Below are positions 56,471 through 64,000 of a stretch of 64,000 nt of DNA, in pieces; position 1 is the stretch's first letter; each line of letters begins with the position of its first letter. Below the pieces are notes generated by a model. It was not told where the DNA came from and did not search any database. It saw only the letters and a list, made by a program, of their open reading frames with translations. Origin of the DNA: Phyto melanocephala (Eukaryota > Arthropoda > Insecta > Diptera > Rhinophoridae); NCBI GenBank assembly GCA_941918925.1, contig OW799237.1, forward strand, positions 96,197,015 through 96,261,014. Reading direction: 5' to 3'. The position numbers and the translations under genes were made by a program.

Positions 56471-59339
56471 CTAAAGGCTAAGATATTTCAAAACATTAAC
56501 AACATTAAACCTGAATTATGTTTCAAGCCGTCGCAAGCATTTGACTGATAAATTATTTCACTAATAATTGTCAAAGATCCTTCGATCATATAGTGCTTTT
56601 ATTCAAGTGAACCAAAAAAATAGCACATTTTTAGACTCTATATTATAAATTGCTCAGAAAAAGTTCTTTAGTTAGGCATAATTTTTTAATATCTAAAGAT
56701 GTCTAGCTTCCATTTTTATTTTAAACTTCTGCAATTGGTTAAAAATTTCAAAAGATACAGGCTTCTGAATATGGAATCTTTAGTGCCTTTAAATCAGTGA
56801 ACCGGAGTGTAATAGAAAATTATTAATAATAATTATTCTCTGAAAACTATTTGTTTTATTTATAGATAACATTGTGCACTTTGGATTGACCAATAATAAA
56901 TTCTTAAGGCTGGTTTAAGATCAAATAGAAGCAATCGAGGAATATTTATTCAGCATTCGTCAGCCGTGGTTAATTTTCGTTAGTTGTTTAATTCTTTCTT
57001 TACAAATTTAAAATTTCAGTTATCAGGGTCCATAGATTAAAACAAATTTCTTCCATCTCTCGTTTAATTTTAAATGTTAGACTTCATTTTAGGAAAATGT
57101 AAACAAACCATTCTCATCGAACTGTGATAACCTGAAGGTAAAATATGCCTTGGGCTTAAGGAAATAGTTATTATATTATTTTTTTCATTCTTTATATTCC
57201 CCATTGTACTGCATTACGCATAAGTATGTTGAATAAATTCACTTATCGGTGAATTGTGAGAACTAAACTAACAGACACCTAATACACCTGACATGTAAAA
57301 AACATAGACACAAGTAAATATTTTTACCTGATGGCAATAAACGTTTTGCAATTGTCATATAAATAATAAATAGACAATAACAACTCATGTCATTGGAATT
57401 TTTTTTAAATTATTTCATAGACATCAATTATATGGAAAAACGTTTTGAATTGAAGCTTAGCATTATTAAACATTGGTCATGAATAGTTAATGACCTGTCG
57501 TGGCACTAGAAAAACTCTCCCATACGTGAGAACACTATAATTTCAGGGACATTGTATTGGAAAATACTTTGAAATGAGATATAATTAAATAATGATTTGT
57601 AATGCTTGTGTTTTCTTCAGATTATATGTATTTGTGTAAGGAAAATGGTATTAACTACTATAAAAACGAAGATAAAAAACATAAAGTGGAGTATGTATAT
57701 ACGCATGTGATTAAATTTCTGTCATATAATTAATGAAATTGTACATACGTATATGTATGTATGTACTTATACTGTTTTAAACCTCTAAACATTGGTACGT
57801 CCGAAAATTTCGTAAAACAAGTTAAAATGAAAATAGAAAATAGAAAAAGAAAACTAATTATAGTTTAGTGCATTTTTCCAGTTAAATGATCAGAAGGAAA
57901 AGAACACATTTTAGTATGTTGTACATTGTCTGTTAAGTATATGATGTGTTTTTTGTTTCAATCGACGAAATCGTATGTATTACTGGTACCCGCTGTATTG
58001 CTTTATAACGTGAATAATACAAGACCTTGATATACATACGTTCTTAATTATAAGTGTCGCTAACGTATGCTTTTCAATTTCACATAAAATATTGTATTAA
58101 CGAGCAAAACACAATACACTATTGCAAACAAATTAACAAAACTACATACATTCAGACATGTATGTATGTTCATACAATATTAATGAATGTGTGATGTATG
58201 TGCACTTGTGTGTAAACAAATGTGAGAGTGTGTTTGGTGATTGTAAGCGTGTATTGTGTGCAACTGAAAAGCTAAGCCGAAAGCAAGTTTAAAGAAAATA
58301 CCCTCAAAGAAATGTTTTAAGGGTATGGAAAGCCACTAAAAATAAAAACAAATATATTTATATGTTTATGTATTTCTACCTTAAGGACTAAGAGAAGTGT
58401 TACCGTATATTTTATTTAATGAGTAACTGCTTTTTTAAGGCGTTTAGAAATTCCGATAGGGATAACTGATAAGATCAATTGTCGTTTTTAAAAAATGCAC
58501 ATTCCCGCAAAATCTCTCTTTGGTGCAGTTTTCATGTGAGTTTTCGGCCTATTTATCTTTAAATTTAAATCCGTTTTTAATTTTGCCAAAAATTCCGAAT
58601 GCTGCAGGCAACTAATTTGTATTATTTTTATTTCAGATGTCATTGAAAACCATTTGGAGCAAAAGGAATTTTATTGTAGGCACTGAGTACTTGATCTAGT
58701 CGAGGTATTAGTGGAACTGGAGTTATAGTTTTTATTGAGGAATTTTATTTCTTTAGAGTGCTCAATATGAAAACTGGACATACGCATATACTTTTCATCG
58801 GTTTGGGATTTAAATTACCCTCTTTTTAAACAAGGCTTACCTAACCTACAAATTTTGAAAAAAAAAATTTTTTCTCTCGCACAATTGAAAAGATGATTTC
58901 GAAAGACGAACGAACAGATGGGTAGACAGAATTATTAGGCTTAACCAATTTGCCATTCATAAAGTTTCTGAAAATATAAACTAGGTCTCAAATTAATATT
59001 TCAGGAACGACATACATACATATGTATGTACATATACCCTTACCGCCAAAGGTAAAATATATATGTAAATACATACATTTAAAAAAGATTTTTGGTCTTA
59101 TATGGAAGATGTTCCTGAACCCTTTGAGGTAGAATTAAAGTGGACGTGGGTAAAAATATTTGGAATACATTAGGTTATTAACCAAGCCTTGAATATAAAC
59201 TGGCTATAATTTCAAGCCTCTATTACATCTGGTTTTACCGTTATGAGATGTTGCTTATAATCAACATTGGGCCATTTTGAAACACAAATAAATATTAATA
59301 TTTTATGTCATTTTTATTCATTTTTAATATTATTCACGT
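56471..59339 (+). other. 2.9 kb without recognised features
   Basis: AT-rich, with short TATG/TACA microsatellite runs near 57740-57770 and 58150-58200. No exon or transposase motif seen. Confidence 0.4.
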
Positions 59340-60452
59340 GTGAAAAGAAACAAAACAATTTTTTATGGGTTACAACATAGGTGTGCCTTACATTTAAAAC
59401 ATTTTGATTTGGGAATACCGGTACGGCATAATCTACACCTTCTTTTTGCTTCCCATTCAACCCAATGACTGACTTGATCAAGACGCATGGATTTTAAAGG
59501 TTCTTATGCGTATGATGGTTTTGTTGACGATGATGTACTTTCTTATGAAACATTTGAATTGGTTGATGATGCTGGAGATACTGGCGAAGACGAGTCAGAT
59601 TTCACAACTGAAAGTATTGTCGATGGACGACAACATGTCAGCTACGCTTTCTTTTAGACACCGGCATTTGCATTCTGAAACGCTCTTGTTACTCTTGAAC
59701 ACTCTTGTTATCGTACCAACGGCAAGCAACTCAACTGTGTGCTGCCCCATATCATATTAATTAGTTTTTCAATAGATTGCTCCGAATTTTTGCTGCTGCC
59801 AAAATCCATATTTCTTTTAGTGCAATCATAAGCGTTGTGAGAATGAAACAATTATAAGAAAAATAATTTATAATTTTTATTTTGCGGCATACAATATCTG
59901 ATGAGATTCCTGATCCGAAAAATGGACACGTTTTTTCTCCTACATAGAGAGCAAAACCATAAGCGATACCTGAAACTCCAGCTCTAGTGAACATTTTACA
60001 ACCCACTTATTGGACTTCATTAGAAGGTATTGCTTTTCATTGTGTCGTCCTTTATTTATATACAATTATTTCCTCATCAATACTCTGGTGTTCCTTTTAG
60101 TCTATTTTTTTCTTCTTTATTTTTTATAAATTTTTGTAAATTTTACTTAATTTTCTTACCTGTTATTTGTAATAAAATTTAATTTTCATGTAAAAATTCT
60201 TAGGTGTTTAGTTCTTATTTAAATATTTGCTAAATAACTTTTTTCACTTTTTTTGCACAAGTTTGAACACAACTTAAACCAGCTAGCACTTCTACACTTT
60301 TAAATGTTTTAAAAATATACTTCCGTAAGCGAGTGCTTACACATATGGATTTTAGTTGAAAAAAAAACCGTTAACAACAAACAAAGCTGCAGCAGATATG
60401 ACCGAAAATATACAATGTTGCCTATACGCAACATTTGATATTAAAGGGTTAA
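59340..60452 (-). mobile_element. second piggyBac-family relic
   Basis: The right end reads GTTGCCTATACGCAAC followed by ATTTGATATTAAAGGGTTAA (TTAA 60449-60452 region), that is TTAACCCTTTAATATC on the minus strand with a subterminal palindrome, as expected of a piggyBac 5' end. Transposase fragments on the minus strand fill 60006-59388. The other end was not found. A different lineage from the element at 19538, judged by the palindrome sequence. Confidence 0.65.
59388..60006 (-). pseudogene. piggyBac transposase pseudogene with Cys-rich C-terminus
   Basis: The minus-strand ORF 60006-59761 reads MGCKMFTRAGVSGIAYGFAL, YVGEKTCPFFGSGISSDIVC and, with changes, LMIALKEIWILAAAKIRSNL, matching the central piggyBac core (YK.FTRAG.SG..Y.F..Y.G...; LKE.GI.A.GTIR.NR). 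Downstream, 59500-59388 reads MRLDQVSHWVEWEAKRRCRL then CRTGIPKSKCFKCKAHLCCN, the complete cysteine-rich domain that binds the transposon ends. The N-terminal and first catalytic parts are missing, as is much of the DDD core. Confidence 0.85.
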
Positions 60453-62937
60453 AGAATCACTCTTTTTTTTAAACTGTCAAATTATATTTAAACATAAAAA
60501 CGAGAATTACTTTATTCACATAATACGAGTCGGGCGTCTTCTGCATTCCAAATGCAACTAAATCGTTCAAAATTGTCATAAAATTGCTGTTAGAAATAGT
60601 AACACTACAATGGCAACCCTGAATAATTTAATTTCACTCGGTATGCAGAAAAGAAGCGAATATCTTTAGCATCAGAGAAAATAACTGAAAATTATAAATT
60701 TTACATTGGAGGTGCCATGCATTTCTTCCTGCAGACTATGTAAAATCATGCGTCATCATTTTTAAATGCAAAAGGTACCGGAGATTTGGTGTTTGGCTGC
60801 TCACAATTGGTCCATGTGCCAATCTAAACAACGAGCTCTATATCGCGATGCTGATTTGTTCGATTCAAAATTTTCTTTATTGACTTTATTAAATAAAAGG
60901 CAAGCGGCAACACTTTTACCTCTGAAGGCTTCATAAATTCAATAATGCAAAAACTCAAACATGAGCAGCAATAGAAAAAATTACTAGTTTCTCTGTTGTA
61001 TGTTCTGTCAACATACAATGTCGCATGCTTCATTGACTCATTGCTTTTAAATTAATTGTATTTAAGTGCATAATGCAACATGTCTACAATACACTACTTT
61101 AAACTACAAAAGTAACAATTAGAGCAAAAGTCTGTCATATACACATGTGTATGAATATATGCATAAGTGTATGTATATGCATGCATGTGTGTGTGTAGGT
61201 AATTGTACTCTAGAAAAGAAAGAAAAACTATAATTTTATATGGCCACCAATAATACATAACGTACTAAGAACAACGATAAAAACACAATAAATAAAAACT
61301 ACTTACTACAACTGTTCATTTTTTGCAGTTGAATAAAATCAAGATTTTTGTTTTGTTTTAATAATTTTATTATTGCTTTGCAAGTTCTATTTTAACTTTA
61401 TGAGTTTTGATAAATGAAACATGTCATATGCCTGCTAGTGTAGAAATATGTCTGTAAGTATGTGTGTAAAGTGGTATAAAATGTGGACATATAAAACCAA
61501 TACAAAGTTGCAAATTTTACATCTGATTGCACACATACACAGCCACATACATGCTTACATTACACTGCTTGACTAAATAGTTGAGGTCTTTATAAACGTC
61601 CACTTAAATTACTTAGAAAGGAGAACGTTGAAAGGGCAACACAAGAAATGTTAAATGATTATAGTGTTAACTGTCAATAACAGACACCATTACATCGCCA
61701 CCACCAACACGGCCAGCCATACATTATTTGCACCTTTATTTTGTTTTTGTTCTTCTAAACTTGCATACGTATAGATTTCCATTATTTGCCAAATACAATT
61801 GTACACATTAATGTAATTACTACCGTTGAAACTGCTAACTGCTACTGGTGCATTGAAAAGAACACATAGCAACCGTTAGTGGTATTGGCAGGTTTTCAAT
61901 TTTTTTTTATTTGTTTCTTTCGCTACTGTTAGCAAATATCTGTGTTTGTGGGTGTGTAATAATGTGCGGTGCACATTTGTAGGTTAGTATGGGTAAATGT
62001 GCAATAAGTATGCAACAATAGTTAAACATTTCCGTTTCTTGGATTTCGTTTTAAATCTAGCGTTTTCTATTTCTTTAATTTTTTTTTGTTTAATTTGTGG
62101 ATACAGTTATTGGAGTTGTATAGTGTTTTTGAGTTTTATATATTCTTGTAAGGAAAAACGTGTCGATTGGATGTAGTTTTAGTTTATTTAGGCAGGTTGC
62201 AGTTAAAATATAGAAATATCACACAATCTTGCGCGGAACCAAGGGTAAAGGTAAAAGGTATATACGAATTTCCTTTTCTTCCTTTTCCCACCCCTCAAAG
62301 GCGTACGCTGAATCTGCACAGGCATATTTAATTTTTAACGATAATATTTTTAACGATTTTATTCATTAACATAATAAATGCTTCCTCCAATTCTATAAGT
62401 GAACTTTGCTTTGTCCATTTGTCTTTGAGAAATATTCTAAAAAGCAAACTACTATTTCGATAAAAATTTAATTTATTTTTTAATATATTTTATTAAATGT
62501 TTTTTATAGAAAACCAGTATAACTGCTTCAATAAGAAGTTCATTTTCTTAATTGTCACTCGCTTTAGTAATTAAACATCACCGACAATATAAATAAAAAT
62601 CCTGCCAAATTAAATCCTTTAAATGATATTATTTAGCTGCAATCAGGATATAGCTATTTATTTATGACAAGTCAATTATTATAACGTGTGTCTCATTAAG
62701 AGTGATTGCTTTATCTAAAATTTGACAGCTGTATCATATGCTTATTCCGATTACTAGTTCTAATTACTAGTGTTTTACAAAAAAATGCGTACAAGATGTG
62801 AAAACATATTAGAAAAATTTATAAAGTTTTGTTGAGACCGCTCGCAAGCTTTGAAGAATTTTCAGTTGAGAAAATGCACTTAAGGTATTAACCATACGAA
62901 AAACGGGTAAACATTTTTTTTAAGAAACTTGGTTGTA
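60453..62937 (+). other. 2.5 kb without recognised features
   Basis: AT-rich with a TATG/CATG-type simple repeat near 61135-61198. ORFs at 60824-61033 and 61690-61872 match nothing I can name. Confidence 0.4.
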
Positions 62938-63492
62938 AAGGGTGCGCCAAATAACTTTTTTTGTTAAATGCTAGAAAAAAAGTGTAGGTTCGTCTGTGTG
63001 GCACGCAGTGCCGTCCTGTTGAAACAAAATGTTGCCAATATCCTCCACTTAAATTTTTGTGAACAAAAATTCGTTCAGCATGGCCCAATAACAATCGCCA
63101 TTGACAACGGCCACTCCTTTTCCCCATTTTCGAAGCAAAATGGCCCAATTATGCCTCTGAACCAAAATCCGCATCAAACTGTGACTCGTTTTGGGTGTGT
63201 CGGTTTTTCAATGTATGCGTGCTGGTTTTCTGTGCCCCAAATGCGACAATTTTGCTTGTTTACATACACGTGAAGATCAAAATGAGCTTCATCTGAAGAG
63301 ATGATTTTTTTTTTTGAAAAAATCGGCCAAAGTAATCTCGCAATATTTCATAGCGTTGTCAGGCGTATACACAACCATATTCGTTCAGCGGAAGGATAAA
63401 ACTAATTATCTGTCAAATCAGACATGAGCTAAGTGTTACCATTCACGAAATAAGCGCTAGTTGAAAAAAAAAACGTTAGATGGCACACCCTT
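62938..63492 (-). pseudogene. internally deleted mariner, family X copy B
   Basis: Terminal inverted repeats AAGGGTGCGCCAAATAACTT and AAGGGTGTGCCATCTAACGT (the latter on the minus strand) with TA on both sides (62936-62937, 63493-63494). On the minus strand: SSDEAHFDLHVYVNKQNCRI (first catalytic Asp), WGTENQHAYIEKPTHPKRVT, MLNEFLFTKI and LFQQDGTACHTDEPTLF. It then passes directly into the inverted repeat, the same deletion as in copy A at 17030-17582. The two copies are close to 85-90 percent alike by eye. Confidence 0.88.
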
Positions 63493-63889
63493 TATAGGAA
63501 CAGCAAGACTCCTGTGCATTAACGTAGCGGTAAATCTCTGAAAAGCATTGCTGTTGTAAACGAGAGTGTCGCCAAAAACAAAAAAAAAACGTCCCCAGAA
63601 CTTTTCTGAACAATTTCAAATTTCACGAAGCACTGTTCTATGAGTAACGGAGCAAAGTAAATGAAAATTTTTCGAAAAAAGTCGTCTAATCTAATGAAGC
63701 GCATTTGCATATGAATGACCTTCGTGAATACCAAAAAATTTCGGATTTTTGTTTTCACCATATCCTTAGGTAATCTATGAAAAACAAATGCGACAAAGAC
63801 GAGTAAATATCTGGTACGTATTTTGGTCAGGCAACACTTGTGCTTATTTTTAGTGCCTTGTTTTTTTTTAAGATTAGACCGAAATTGCT
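63493..63889 (+). other. unassigned sequence
   Basis: Between two mariner relics; the minus-strand ORF 63519-63761 has no recognisable relation. A T-run is at 63862-63869. Confidence 0.4.
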
Positions 63890-64000
63890 GTGTTTATGAA
63901 CGACATTCGTTACCAGAACACGATAGCGGTGATTATGTGGCATCAACTGGATGTCATAGATCTAGGCAGCATGTGGTTTCAGCAAGATGGCGCCACCTGC
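63890..64000 (+). pseudogene. mariner transposase fragment cut by the window edge
   Basis: ATG at 63897 opens MNDIRYQNTIAVIMWHQLDV then IDLGSMWFQQDGATC, the block around the second catalytic Asp of mariner transposases. The preceding N-terminal half is absent, so it is 5'-deleted. The frame is still open at the last base and may continue outside the window. Confidence 0.75.

Noticed and set aside
59506..59760. 84-residue plus-strand ORF as a gene
   Set aside because: Starts at an internal ATG in a frame rich in Met and Leu and overlaps the piggyBac relic; the other plus frame and the minus strand make more sense.
63295..63330. CTGAAGAGATGA as a second hammerhead core
   Set aside because: No GAAA with flanking stem in the right place; it is part of the mariner SSDEAHF codons on the other strand.

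Overview
This window is AT-rich, intron-dominated genomic DNA from an insect, most likely a higher fly (calyptrate Diptera such as a blow fly or house fly relative). The reasons are the close match of its exons to fly class 2 semaphorins, the dispersed repeats with (GTCY)n blocks and a shared ATTCGGC-type terminal hairpin that resemble dipteran mini-me/DINE-like elements, and the many mariner, piggyBac and Tc1 relics. The species call is inference. There are no bacterial-style operons, CRISPR arrays or tRNA/rRNA genes that I can see.

The only host gene I can support is the 3' half of a secreted class 2 semaphorin on the plus strand, best read as Sema2b. Six coding exons lie at 3357-3585, 10813-11149, 11293-11456, 27810-27962, 31889-31997 and 37430-37501. 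They encode the end of the sema domain, the PSI domain, the Ig-like domain and a short C-terminal tail, about 353 residues in all. All junctions are GT-AG and keep phase. A GTAAGT donor 7 nt after the stop codon suggests a 3'UTR intron, with a possible acceptor at 41096-41097 leading into a very A-rich stretch. The 5' exons lie before the window.

The introns (up to 16.4 kb) and the region after the gene are full of decayed transposable elements. Region by region: 0-3 kb, a mini-me-like element with a 288-bp tandem array and a nested mariner MITE; 4.5-7.5 kb, mariner relics and a piggyBac-like non-autonomous element; 8-10 kb, three short inverted-repeat elements; 12-17.6 kb, more mariner relics and a long hairpin; 19.5-22.5 kb, a decayed piggyBac with a nested insertion carrying a hammerhead-ribozyme-like motif, and a 142-bp tandem array; 23.9-26 kb, repeat copies; 30.5-31.3 kb, a Tc1-like relic; 33.2-35.2 kb, a 5'-truncated non-LTR retrotransposon inserted in a mariner relic; 37.6-38.5 kb, a hAT-type element with an 8-bp target duplication; 42.6-44 kb, MITEs with a nested repeat; 50.7-52.2 kb, an unfamiliar inverted-repeat element with a GC-rich palindrome; 52.6-56.5 kb, mariner relics; 59.3-60.5 kb, a second piggyBac relic; 62.9-64 kb, mariner relics reaching the window edge.

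The most interesting signal is a compact hammerhead-like core at 21378-21427, inside an insertion with 41-bp perfect inverted arms and 12-bp flanking direct repeats. I did not find a convincing new multi-gene system. All assignments were made by eye, without database searches.
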